46,062 nucleotides of DNA, from contig BFEA01000319.1 of the NCBI GenBank assembly GCA_003427395.1, forward strand, positions 585,009-631,070, read 5' to 3'. Position 1 is the first letter of the stretch. Each line of letters opens with the position of its first letter. This DNA is from Chara braunii. Its lineage: Eukaryota; Streptophyta; Charophyceae; Charales; Characeae. The notes beneath the pieces are model-generated. The model did not search any database. It worked only from the letters and a program-made list of their open reading frames with translations, and was not told the origin of the DNA. Shown here one piece after another: positions 10,571-20,687 of the stretch. Made by a program: the position numbers and the translations under genes.

Positions 10571-12170
10571 TCAGACATCATTCATTTGACACTCCCAACA
10601 ACTGGATCATTCAGTCGATCAGCCAATCGTCCTTGCAATCATGATATAACAGAATCTCTAGTCACGACTCACAGCATGCACATACCGGAGTGAGAGAAAC
10701 AAAGTTACCATCATTCGTCCATTATGACATAATGTGACCAGAGGGGAGAGAGGGAGAGAGTATGGACCCAGGCCAGGAAGGAGGGATGAGTAGAAAGCAA
10801 TCACATAATGCCTGGCGATCTGGTCCAGGAATGTCCCGGCTTAAAAGCCGAGTGATCGAAACTCACACTCGAAGATACAAATTTTGGGACGAGAAGGGAA
10901 GAAAGCACTTCTGCCATAAAATTCCACCATAGCCCCAGGCCATGCACTCACTCACTCACTTCCGACTCACACGTCTTACTTGTACTGACGATCCCGATCG
11001 TCACGTACCAATCCACCATAGCAATCGTCACCCCGCCGACTTAGTCTCTGCACGGCCCTGCTCGGATCCCACAGTCCGTCGGGCGATCCAACACGCCGAG
11101 CGCCAAGACCACAGCCATCTCGTCGGTACTTTTTGACTCACACCTTCCTTTATGCCATCTAGCTACAACTTCCCGGAAGCGGGCTGATGAGTCGAGAGAG
11201 GGATTTTCGGGAGCGCTTGCGGAATGTATGGCTGTGGAAAAGAAGATAGACGCTAGGAAGGGTTAGGACTCAGACGGGGAGGAGCAGGGAAAGGCTCAGG
11301 GATGCTTGCCTGATGAGAGCCATATCGATCCTTTGGATCCCAGTTGTAGCCAATCAGAATCGTCGTGTATCAGGAATTTCCTCTTACACGGCGCGTCTCC
11401 TTGGCTAAAGGGAGTGATAGGGGCTCGACAGGGTATTTCGGCGTGGGGATCAAAGCGGGAAGAAGAAGAGCGAGAAGAATAACACAAAATGGAACCAAGA
11501 TTCAGACGATCAAGAAAGAGAGAAAAGGCGTGCAAGGCGAAGGAGAGATGGAAAACGGTTACAGAGAGAGAAAGAAGCACGAGCAAGAAAGAGAGAGTGT
11601 CGAAGGCAGCGTGGGAAGCGGGGAGGGGAGGCTCGCATGCCTGACTCCGACGTGAAGGCAAGAAAAAGGCACCGAAACAGTTACAGTTAATTCAAATTGA
11701 AAAGTACCATATCCGCGCGATAGAGCGCGCGAGGGAGAAATTCCGATGCCTATTCAGATTCCTACGAAAATTCCCAGATCTTTCCAAAACAAAGTTGAGA
11801 AAGTTCATGTGCAAGAAAAGACACGTCGGATCCCGTCCATTCCGGAATTTTTAACCGCCGACCCAATTTCCTAGCGTGCTCGCTAAGGCGCGCGTAATTC
11901 TCATGTAATTCCCGAATCGCAAAGGACGAAATTCCAAAAACCGATCCGAAGGTTCCGCATATTCAATTCAAGATTACCAAAAAGAGGCCCCGTCGGGCTG
12001 TTAACAAAATTTGACAAAGAGAAGGATGGGGGGGGGAGAGGGGGAACGAAAGATGGCGCAGGTCCGGAAGCTGGCGCGTCACATATGTGACGCTCAGGGG
12101 GTTCCAAAATTATGCGATCTCCTGATTGCATGCACGAAAGCTAATTTACAGGTCGGAGGAGGAAGAACGA
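10571..12170. other. No recognisable gene
   Basis: Short purine-rich patches (10741-10761, 11460-11605) and an unremarkable mix otherwise. A CTGATGAG at 11184-11191 looked like a hammerhead core but has no partner GAAA segment. Confidence 0.5.
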
Positions 12171-12240
12171 CGATTTCGTCAAAACGGACATTTTATATTT
12201 TTTGAACGAAATTGAAATTGTCATTTTCATGCTGATTTTG
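12171..12240 (+). repeat. 70 bp dispersed repeat, copy 1
   Basis: Matches 37178-37247 in the same orientation with about six differences in 70 bp by eye, and no clear similarity outside. The left part can fold back on itself (ATTTCGTCAAAA against TTTTGAACGAAAT). Both copies lie on the 3' side of minus-strand mobile-element-like loci. Confidence 0.8.
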
Positions 12241-12248
12241 GTGATTTT

Positions 12249-12780
12249 TTGCGTTTTGAGCACACTATTTTGAGTACGTACCCCGCATTGTTTATAGTTT
12301 GTGCTCATGTTTACCACAAGTTTTACATTGCTTTCTCACATATTTTGGGGGGTGTTACAGTTTCATTCGCATTATGTGAAGCTATAGGGGTCTTCATTAT
12401 GGGTTTCTATTGTACTTTTTTATCATATCGATTAACATTTACTATGTTTCGCAATATAGTATCAGTTATTTTTTGTTTTTTATTGACAAATGCATTAAGA
12501 CAACAGGCACATATTGAATATCATCCTCAAAAACACATCTGGCAGGTTCAGTCAATGACAAAAAAACTCCATGGACATCTATAAATGCTCGAGACTTTTC
12601 TTACCACCCAAGAATTACGAACAACGTTATGTGAATCTTTTCGAAGTTCATGTAAAAGAAAGTTGACTTCTTTAGATAAATACAAAGAAACATTGATGCG
12701 GATTTTGGCTCATGCAACATATGATACATGTGCGCGGAAATATATGTACATAGAGAGACTCCATGTCTCTCTCTCTCTCT
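12249..12780 (+). other. AT-rich island with one long interrupted frame
   Basis: Much more AT-rich than its surroundings. One plus-strand frame runs about 178 codons with a single TAA (12582-12584). The first half is hydrophobic (several possible membrane stretches) and the second half is polar. No similarity is recognised. AT-richness alone may explain the hydrophobic translation, so this may not be a gene. It could be foreign or organellar DNA, but no organelle gene is recognisable. Confidence 0.2.
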
Positions 12781-12784
12781 ATAC

Positions 12785-12837
<53 letters not shown>
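12785..12837. repeat. (CTAT)n microsatellite
   Basis: About 12 tetranucleotide units, preceded by a short CT run (12766-12779). Confidence 0.97.
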
Positions 12838-12838
<1 letters not shown>

Positions 12839-13062
12839 GACTAAGACAATGTTTATGAAAGTTGGTGCCGTAAAGTTCATACACTCCTCCACACTACTGC
12901 TGATGTGCAGTCGTACATGATCGTACAAAAGGTGAAAATCCACTTCGACATAATTTTGGAAAAAAAAAAAACTAAAATCCGGCACATGACGAAAAAAAAT
13001 GATATGAGCACTCGTACGAGCGCATGATCTACTCTATTGCCATCTCCGTCAACATTGTTAAG

Positions 13063-13812
13063 CTACAACTTTTTTACAACAAAAAGTCCGGAAGTGCTAC
13101 AACGGCGCAAGTGAACAAGGTCGTTGCTCAGACCGTTGGCTCGACGGAGTACAATCTTTGCAATGTTGAAGTTGGTGGTTAACTTGATTTTTTTGAATTT
13201 GCGGTTGACCCCCGTTGTTTCTTCGTTCTCAACGATGACTGTTGAGATAGAAGCAGTGATGGCAGTCCTCCGAGCAACGAATTCTAACATTGCATCCCGT
13301 GCGTGAATACAATATTGTTTAACGTGCTGCTTGTACGCTCGCACCATCGAGTCTTCTGCATCACTCCGCGGGATCTTTTGTCTCCATCTCTCTGTTGCAC
13401 ATATTGTAAGCCCTTCGTGGTATTGAACAGCAACACATGCAATGGTGGCGCTGCATTTCTCTGTCACCGGGGCAGCCACAAGACCGTAACCGTAGAATAC
13501 CTCCTTGTATCTTGCGTTGTCGTCCTTCTTGTAATTATTTTTATTCTGACGGTCGCACACCCCTACGAGGCTGTAAATCTTTCTTCTCGCGCTTAGAGCA
13601 TACAAGTGCAGTGACGGTTCATAATATGCAAAATCCCAGGTGACAAGTCCGACGGCGTTACGCTGTCTCCTCAGCCGGTCTGATATCAGTTCCCCCCATT
13701 TGATTGACGTTCCCCACCAATCTTGTCTTAACTGCCTCTGCATCCATTTCGGGTTTGTACTGCACGGACCAATAAGAAAAAGATAAAGAGAGAAAAAAAA
13801 AAAGAAACACAT
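13063..13812 (-). CDS. Unknown protein, tandem paralogue 1
   Basis: A minus-strand frame of about 250 codons. The first ~20 codons (a Phe-rich run) come from a T-rich stretch and are probably intron, so real coding likely begins near 13760. The protein shares a pattern with the neighbour at 13944-14510: NAVG-hydrophobic, then PSLHLY, KIYSL, EVFYGYG, GLTICAT, IHARDAMLEF and a VENEE near the end. The family is not recognised. There are no membrane segments and no zinc motif. It lies downstream of the DUF7869 gene on the same strand and may belong to the same mobile element or host cluster. Confidence 0.4.
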   Translation of the reverse strand: MCFFFFFSLYLFLIGPCSTNPKWMQRQLRQDWWGTSIKWGELISDRLRRQRNAVGLVTWDFAYYEPSLHLYALSARRKIYSLVGVCDRQNKNNYKKDDNARYKEVFYGYGLVAAPVTEKCSATIACVAVQYHEGLTICATERWRQKIPRSDAEDSMVRAYKQHVKQYCIHARDAMLEFVARRTAITASISTVIVENEETTGVNRKFKKIKLTTNFNIAKIVLRRANGLSNDLVHLRRCSTSGLFVVKKL

Positions 13813-13943
13813 ACATCAAAAGCACAGATGAACGTCGGTCAATGCGGATAAGCACGCAAGACGGATTGCAGGTTGTTCCGTTTGCCACTTCAGCGCCGAT
13901 GAATATGATCGACGATATTGAACTTTGTGACGGTGTTAGTTTT

Positions 13944-14510
13944 TTAAAGTTTTTCCGTTTTACCCTCTTCATTGCGGCATGTTATCACGGTCGTCGCCAC
14001 GTGAATGGCAATCCTCGACCTTTCATTGATGAAACGCAACATTGCATCTTTGATTTCGTTGAATAGACGTCTGACAAGCGTCAGCGTCGCCCTCCTGTAG
14101 TTGTTGTTTTTGAACGTCGATGGCACCTTCGTTCGTTCAATCCGTGTTCCGCACCGTGTCAGACCACCGTCTGAACAAAACACCACGCACGTTACCGATC
14201 CATGATGCTCACCCCCCCAACCCCACATGTGAACAAACCCCAATCCGTAGAACACTTCAGTCCATTTGACGGAGTCGTGGCTTCCGAAGTTCGCATCCGG
14301 CACTATCATCTTGGCGAGCTTGTAAACTCCATCTCGCATCTCATCGTACCACAACTCAATCGAGGGCCAAGATGCGCACCAGTCGGTGCAGTCTATTCCA
14401 ACAGTTCTCATTTGCGTTCTTGCTTTCCATAGATGAGTTACTGCCAGCGCACAGGTGTCCCCCATTTCTCGTTGCGCTTCCGGTCCGACTATGCAAACAT
14501 TCTAAACACA
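13944..14510 (-). CDS. Unknown protein, tandem paralogue 2
   Basis: A minus-strand frame with an ATG at 14465 that stays open upstream to about 14495, where a plausible AG acceptor is seen. Shared landmarks with paralogue 1 are RTVGIDCTDW, PSIELW, GVYKLAKM, EVFYGLG, GLTRCGT, EIKDAMLRFINER and CRNEEG. The spacing between landmarks is conserved, so the two arose by an old tandem duplication. Function is unknown. The copy looks intact over the shared region. Confidence 0.45.
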
Positions 14511-14613
14511 ATGAATGAAGGAGAAAAACGCAATCCAATGGAGAAATCAACGATGTGAACCAATCTGTTCGTGTTCAAAAGATGATCTCCATTACGCACG
14601 TCACACATCCCGA

Positions 14614-16922
14614 CTACACAGATGTGTCTGAAGCAGATCCCATATCGTGCGTCGATGAAGGCGTCTTGTCAGGGACAACCAACGACAACTGTGCATTCAG
14701 AGCTTCTCGTTTCGGGATCCGCATACCCGTTTCAGAACGTTTATTGTTGGACCATGCCCACACAACGATGTCGAGGTCTTGCCACCCGTCGTTTGTTTCA
14801 GTTTCGACCTTCCATGATTTTTTCCATGCGCCCGCATACAGCTTTGTCAAATCGCGCTCCCTTCCGCAAGGAGTCCAGTACTTGTCACGGATGCGATTAT
14901 CGTCCCGCTCCTGAACTCGTCCAATCCAGAATGTGCAGCCCTTTGCAACATACTCGTCGGGCGCGCGGAACACGACGAAGTTGTTCACGGCGACAGACTC
15001 GTGCGGTTTGAACTCCGGCTTGGGAGCGTCTTTTTTGTAACCGACGAAGCAAGGTTTCCTCGGTGGCGAGTCGAGAACATGCGGAGCACGTAACGGGAGA
15101 TCTTGTTTATCGAGCATGGGGGCTGGCCAGAAGGCACCTTGAAGGGGCACCGTGCCGCTCTTCTCTTGCGATATGTGTTCAAACTTCTTGAGATGGTCGG
15201 TCCAATAGCTCAAGCGTCTACGTTTCATTGCTCTTATGTGTTCATCTTGTGTCACTCATTGGTTTTGTGTATTCTCCCACGATTTATGAAGAACACGTAC
15301 ACCCGCTATCCCATTAACGAAATCGCCTGTCAGTGGATTAGGCGACTCACGGCAAGGTTGGAAATCCCATTGAGGCCCTGCCCACCCGTTGTTTGCGTCC
15401 CTTACAAACCAATACACAGGGCCAGTGTCCGGCTCCCACTTTTTGTCATTGCAGAACTCCTTGTACATCATGGCGGGGTTGTCCCCATCCATGTAAAATC
15501 GAAAGAGGTGTGGTGTGGCATGACTCTTGATTTTATGATCGATGTATGGATCTATGGCGATTTTTCAGTCAGCAATTTCAGTGAGCAATGTGCAATCGAC
15601 TTCCTCTTCGCAGGACGCTTTGAGAACATCGAAGAGCTCATCAATGGTATACGCATCGCAACCGCTCAACTTTTTTGCAAACAAGCTGAACTTCGCATCT
15701 ATGTCCGTGTGTGTGTGACCCACTATCATGAACCCCATTTCGACGACCTCGAAAATACGAAATTTGACTAGCATGGCCACGAAGGCGAACACATACTTGT
15801 TTTTGTTTTGTCCCTCACAGTTGTCGCCCTGCACCCGCAACTTCGGCGGGAGTGCCCGCTTGCGTGCCTGAACATCTCTCAACACTTTGGCGACCGAGGT
15901 GACAACCGAGTTTGAGCGGTGCGAAAGGTATGGGAACCACATGTGGACAATGAGCGATGGTGTCCTACCGTGCGCGATTATCCCAGTAAGATTTGTCTTC
16001 ATCATCGTGTTATTCGACATTTCTTTGGACAAACGTCTTCTCGATGCGTGGGGTATCGTTGTTTTCGCTTGATCCATTCCATCGATGATGATACACAGAT
16101 TCTCTTTCGGCCTGAGCTCTGAATCAGCAGACCACACACTGTACTATTTCCGGTGTGCCGACTGTAGCGCAAAATGACTTTTTTGTTTTGCAACGAGCGC
16201 CCTTCTCGGCTCGGGCAGAACACCCTCTATGAGGATGCTATTCTTAATGCACTCGTTGCATCTCGCGTGGTCGGTCACCCTTGCGAGACGAACGTGTCAG
16301 AATAAGTCCCTCCACATCTTGCAGAAGATCTGGTACGATGTGCAACAGACTCCAAGCTTAGAGAGTTGTCTACGAATACTGAGGAAGACGTCTTTCTTTG
16401 TGGCGAACACCGACGGGAGCAGAATGCGGTTTTTGATCTCGAAATTCGGGCCTGTCTCAGTCTGATCTGGCATGGGATCAGACTCGTCCAAGATAATATC
16501 CTCGAACGCTGACCATGTAATGGCGTAGGTCGCCGTTGTCCGCGGACGACCTTCATGGCCATGAACAGCGTCGACGGTTCCGTCATCGAGGTCATCGATG
16601 TATCTTTTGTATGTGTTCCTACCGACGCCGAGTATGAGACACCATGCAGTGACGCAGACAGGGTGCAANTGCACTATCGGTTTGACTGTGGGCTTACGGT
16701 CAACTAACGAAATAAAATTATGTAGTTTCGCCATCCACCACTTCCGTCTTTCCTGCCCTCCGAGAACACGGTAGTCACGTCTACATTTCATAACGTCCTG
16801 CACTCTAAGTTTAGGAAGACAGCGAAAGGTCTTGCAACATGTTTTGCGGAGGACGGCCTCGCACTCGTCGACGCTACATCTACGTTCGAAAGTGGAGGTG
16901 GATGCCGAAAAACTTCTTTTTC
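14614..16922 (-). pseudogene. DUF7869-type transposase-like protein, four stops
   Basis: One continuous minus-strand frame of about 2.3 kb. It begins with a Cys-rich segment (RRCSVDECEAVLRKTCCKTF), then a helical part with VCVTAWCLILGVGRNTYKRY, then RCNECI. The central domain reads IIDGMDQAKT, QGDNCEGQNKNKY and GFMIVGHTHTDIDAKFS, the signature of the DUF7869 family found in many eukaryotic transposon-like genes. A C-terminal part with CTFWIGRVQE and KLYAGAWKKSW follows. In-frame stops fall at 16297-16299 (TGA), 16144-16146 (TAG), 15565-15567 (TGA) and 15256-15258 (TGA). There are no frameshifts, so decay is recent. One ambiguous base lies at 16670. The enzymatic role is inferred: a probable transposase with an RNase H-like core. 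Confidence 0.75.
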
Positions 16923-16947
16923 TGAGTCTGTATATGTATTTTCTCTT

Positions 16948-17290
16948 TCATTTTTCACCGCACAACATAGTCAAGGCAGATATCTTGGTGTCTTCTCCGA
17001 CTGGCAAGTCGACGTCCGACGAACGAGCAGCACGACCCCCCCCCCCTTCATTGCCTTCGCACGACGGCAACGAAAGCATGTCCACTGGAACATAATGATC
17101 GTCAGTGCGAGTTTCCGGTGGCGAATGACCCCGAAGTGAAGGATCAGGAGACCCACACGCCGGTCCTGCGCCGTCATCAGAAGGCAAGACGCCGACGTTG
17201 TCGATGATGTCGTCAAGACGAAGACGCCGCACGACATTGACATTGGCAGATGGCACAGCCCGATCTTTGAATTGGCGTCCGGGCATACCA
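16948..17290 (-). CDS. Probable first exon of the DUF7869 gene
   Basis: A minus-strand frame starting at MPGRQFKDRAV encodes an Asp/Ser/Gly-rich, low-complexity leader. It ends near a GT (TGCG then GTGAAAAA, about 16963), and an AG follows at about 16923 just before the Cys-rich segment of the DUF7869 frame. That would make a very short intron of about 40 bp. Disordered N-terminal leaders are common in such proteins. Assignment is by position and splice signals only. Confidence 0.35.
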
Positions 17291-17310
17291 GTAACACGGT
17301 GTGCACGATG

Positions 17311-17978
17311 CAACCCGATCGGGCACCAACTTCCCGTACCCCCGCCTCGCCCCTTCCCGTACAACGAGGAAAAGATACGTGTATGCGAGTGGGACGTACG
17401 AGAAGTCGTCGCCAAGATCGGAGGGCGTTACTACTTTCCTCCCGAAACTCGGTGCTCTGGATTCGTCGGTGTGGGTTTTGTTATCATTGATACACACTTT
17501 CCGCCCTATTCGTTGTTGTTGCCATTTAACGAATTGATCATCGTCCCGTGGATGGCAGTGGAGCCCCATTGGTGTAACACTCTGTGCAGCGATTATCGTC
17601 GCTTTGAGCATTACCAGGCCAAGGGTTTTCACTATCGTACACGTGGCGAGGACGAACGCAAAAAAAAGGCTGCTCAATTGAGACCCTCCACGTCGAACTC
17701 GAAGTTGTGAAACGAGCGCCGATGAGACCTCATTCGAAAACAGGATACCACATGTATACCTGCTCCCTTTCACGCGAAACGAAGAACGACGGCTCGCTGG
17801 GAAGTCCAGCGATACTTTTTGGACCAACACGGGGGATTTCAGTTCTGCCTATGCCCCCGCACTCAATTTTCCAAAAATCCTTGGCACACCCCATCTTTGT
17901 TGTCTTTCCCGAGCCCCTTTCCGAAAGTTTCCGCAAACCAAAACGCACCGAACGAAAGGCAGCACAGGGTGTGGGGTT
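17311..17978 (+). repeat. Inverted ~0.75 kb repeat, copy B
   Basis: Reverse-complement partner of 9775-10520, lacking roughly 80 bp that copy A has between two GGA triplets (a deletion at a short direct repeat). The plus-strand ORF equivalent to copy A runs to a TGA at 17708-17710, followed by another TGA, so it is broken. The right end abuts the primer-binding-site-like sequence of the Ty3/gypsy element. Confidence 0.8.
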
Positions 17979-17990
17979 CGTATCGGAGCC
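17976..17990 (+). promoter_or_regulatory. Primer binding site-like sequence
   Basis: GTTCGTATCGGAGCC resembles TGGTATCAGAGC, the common plant-type PBS complementary to initiator tRNA-Met (two mismatches in 12). It lies about 120 bp before the gag start, the normal place, but no LTR matching the 3' LTR precedes it. Confidence 0.5.
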
Positions 17991-18107
17991 GACACGTGTC
18001 GGTTCTGACATTTGTAAGATGAGCTGGCGAGAGGAAGACCAGGCCACCGATCTAATAGGCTGAGTCCTCTAGTTACCCGAGAAAGGTCTGTCGAAACTCG
18101 ACCAGAA

Positions 18108-19140
18108 ATGCACATGGTCGATGTTAATGGAGCGGCTCCTCAGGTGAAGGTAGGCATCCCCGCCGACTTTTCATTTTACCCCAACCATGCCAATCTCGAG
18201 GCATGGCTCGAAGCCGTGCAAGCTCAGGGATATGGCGCAGAGGATCTTCCTCGCGTAATCACCCTGCTTCTCTGAAACACCGTTCATGATTGGTTTAGAA
18301 GACATAGGTGGGTAGATTAGGATACCTTCAAGAGAGCGTTTCTAGCAAGATTCGACGAAGTTAGTGAGGATGCTGCATGGTTTGTGTTGAAAACTTGACC
18401 GCAGGAACCCGGAGAGTTACTGCCCGACTTTGTGGACCGGTTTCAAACCGCGTTAGACAAATCAGCGCGATAAGAAAACGTTGTCCGGGATTTGTTCATC
18501 GATCATCTCCGTAACCCAGTGTTGAAAGCAAAACTGCAAAAAAGGTTCCCCCAAAAACGAACCAGCTACCAATCATCATCGCTAAAACGCTTGAACTCGA
18601 CTTAATGGATACGTGGAAATACATCAGTCAAGGGGATGAAGACATCTCAGACACGATACAAGATGTGGCCTCTAAACGACGTTCATGGCTCAGAGCGGTG
18701 GGGCGATTCTACCCTCGCCCTGATTGCGACTACCAGGACGGACCCTCCCTGGATCCCTCCCCTCATCCCCTGACCTTTGTCCCTCCCCTTCCTCCCAAGA
18801 TGGCACCTGTGAATATTGTCATACCCCAGGCTACTGCATCTGTACCTATCACTAATCTGCATTTGGCTCAGATGATTCATACTGCTACCACCAAACAGTC
18901 TGAATGGATGAATAATCTGATTCAGATGCAGACTTTTCAAATTGATCGGTTAGAACAATTTATGACGAAGCTAATTAAGGCTAACTCTCAGGTTCTTCGC
19001 GTCCCGCTCCTTCCTCGTAGTACCCCCTGTTGACTGCTCCCCCTGCACCCAGGCAAGTTCCCCTCGCCCCACATCATGTAGCCCATCCCGTCGGCAGGGT
19101 TGAATGCTACAACTGTAAATAATCCGGACACTTTGCAGGA
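18108..19140 (+). pseudogene. gag: Ty3/gypsy gag
   Basis: From ATG 18108 the frame reads MHMVDVNGAAPQVKVGIPAD, then a capsid-like part (NLEAWLEAVQAQG, NTVHDWFRR, DTFKRAFLARFDEV, ELLPDFVDRFQTALDK, LFIDHLRNP). This is the retrotransposon gag order in plant Ty3/gypsy elements. Stops occur at LLL* (TGA), WVD* (TAG), LKT* (TGA) and SAR* (TAA), and a frameshift lies in the C5A5 run near 18550. A Pro-rich spacer and a helix (about 18850-18980) follow. Near 19100-19150 a decayed zinc knuckle reads CYNCK, stop, SGHFAGEF, with the final Cys replaced by Phe. Gag would package element RNA. Confidence 0.75.
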
Positions 19141-19439
19141 GAGTTCCCGTTGCCCAAACGTAATCAACCCCGACCCGCAGCTGAGCCTGTCGCCTTGAAC
19201 CAAGGACAGGTGGCCACACTACTAAGAGATGGGGAGTCTACCTCCTTCTCTGCGGAACCAACGTCTTCATTCGAACCCACTGCACCCTCTTCGGGAACAT
19301 CTTTCGAAGCGGCCGATATCGTGGATCCTACAGAGTATCTCCAGTTAGCAGGATTGATCGGGGCGATCCGACCTTCCAAAAACGAGCTTGAGGGGATAGA
19401 ACGTGGGTCGGAACCCGGCCCGCAATTTCGAACAGGAGA

Positions 19440-20090
19440 AATTAACGTCTTGTAGACAATCAAACAGTTAGACATCCGAGTTCCCGTCCTGGTAGGCCAC
19501 TTACTAACCATATCGGAGGCGGCGAATGACAAGTTTCTTCAACAGGATCAGAATAACCAAAAACGCTTCACGTACCAACGTGTCCAACGGATGTTGAAGA
19601 AGAAGAAGGACGACGAAGCCGCCTCCCTCCCCTTGGCACAAGAACCCACCTCGGACATGTCCGACGCACTTGAAACTGCACGGGTTGTTACTATCTCTTA
19701 TTTAGAAAAGAATCATTTTGTGTGTGTTCGATCGGTTTTGTGGAAGAGTGCCGAATGTGACCGTGAAGTATGGGAAAACCGTTCAACGCCCCCGTTGATA
19801 CCGGATTGTCTGCAGTAGCGATATCCTTGGAAACCGTCTGAAAAACTGGACAATTGAATTCGATTCTTCCCTTGCCCAGGAAAGACAACTACATCTCTGC
19901 AGACGAAGAAACGATGAACATAGTCGGGATTATTGAAAATGTAGCCGTCAAGGTCGGACGAGTGCATGTCTTGGTTAACGCATTAGTGATCGATGTACAG
20001 TCATACTCGGTATTGTTGGGATTACCTTGAGCAATGGCTGTGGGGCAGCGAATATATTTTGACTCCCTATAGCTAGTCCTTGCACACACT
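19440..20090 (+). pseudogene. Aspartic protease region
   Basis: The active-site triplet DTG is at 19797-19805 in the context APVDTGLSAVAIS. The family's second landmark is SVLLGLP near 20012-20030, followed by a stop. The stretch upstream (19500-19790) includes EAANDKFLQQDQ and a Lys-rich run. The frame is broken by stops and at least one shift near 19820-19850. The protease would cleave the Gag-Pol polyprotein. Confidence 0.65.
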
Positions 20091-20168
20091 TGAGGAAAGC
20101 CTCAGACGGTTCCACTGCAAATCTCCACCTGATCACCCAGAAAGAATCCCAATCTCATCCAAATAGGA

Positions 20169-20447
20169 ATGATCCAAGTCTCGAGTCCAGAGGGGTCGTT
20201 TGAAAGCGGCGACACGAATCGACACCCTTCCGATGATGATGAGTATGATGAACGGGATTATGATGAACAGTTGAATCACATGCCTGCTGAGAAGGAATGG
20301 AGACAGCTGATTGAACTGTTCGATCATGAGGCTAAAAAAGAATTTTGGGTGATTCTAACTGCCACGGGAATGTTTGATCTAAACACCGAGAGCAGCAAAC
20401 CCAGCCCCATGCCGCCCGTATCTCATTTTGCACCTACAGAAACATAG
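20169..20447 (+). pseudogene. Acidic spacer between protease and RT
   Basis: About 92 codons rich in Asp/Glu (SDDDEYDERDYDEQ) and then a helix (EKEWRQLIELFDHEAKKEF). No enzymatic motif is present. It is the usual variable linker before RT in plant Ty3/gypsy pol. The following 240 bp (20448-20687) contains stops and seems to continue this linker. Confidence 0.4.
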
Positions 20448-20687
20448 ATTCCCCCAGCGTCCTTCTGTGGGGAACCTATCTTGCAAATTTCAGATATGGT
20501 TGACCTCTTGGAACCCCCTCGAACCTTGTACGAGGGTCACAGAGGGTGTGCTTTCATTACGGGAGAGATATCAGCAGATGAGTTAGTACCTAGATCTCTT
20601 CATTTCTCCGCCCAAATCATTGCTCATGCAAGGCATCATGATCGCATTAATTAGGCAAGAGGCTGAAGCCCCGATCTACTACGAGAG

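Noticed and set aside
11184-11220. CTGATGAGTCGAGAG resembling a hammerhead core
   Set aside because: No matching GAAA segment follows at the right distance, and the downstream stretch GGGATTTTCGGG does not form the needed stems.
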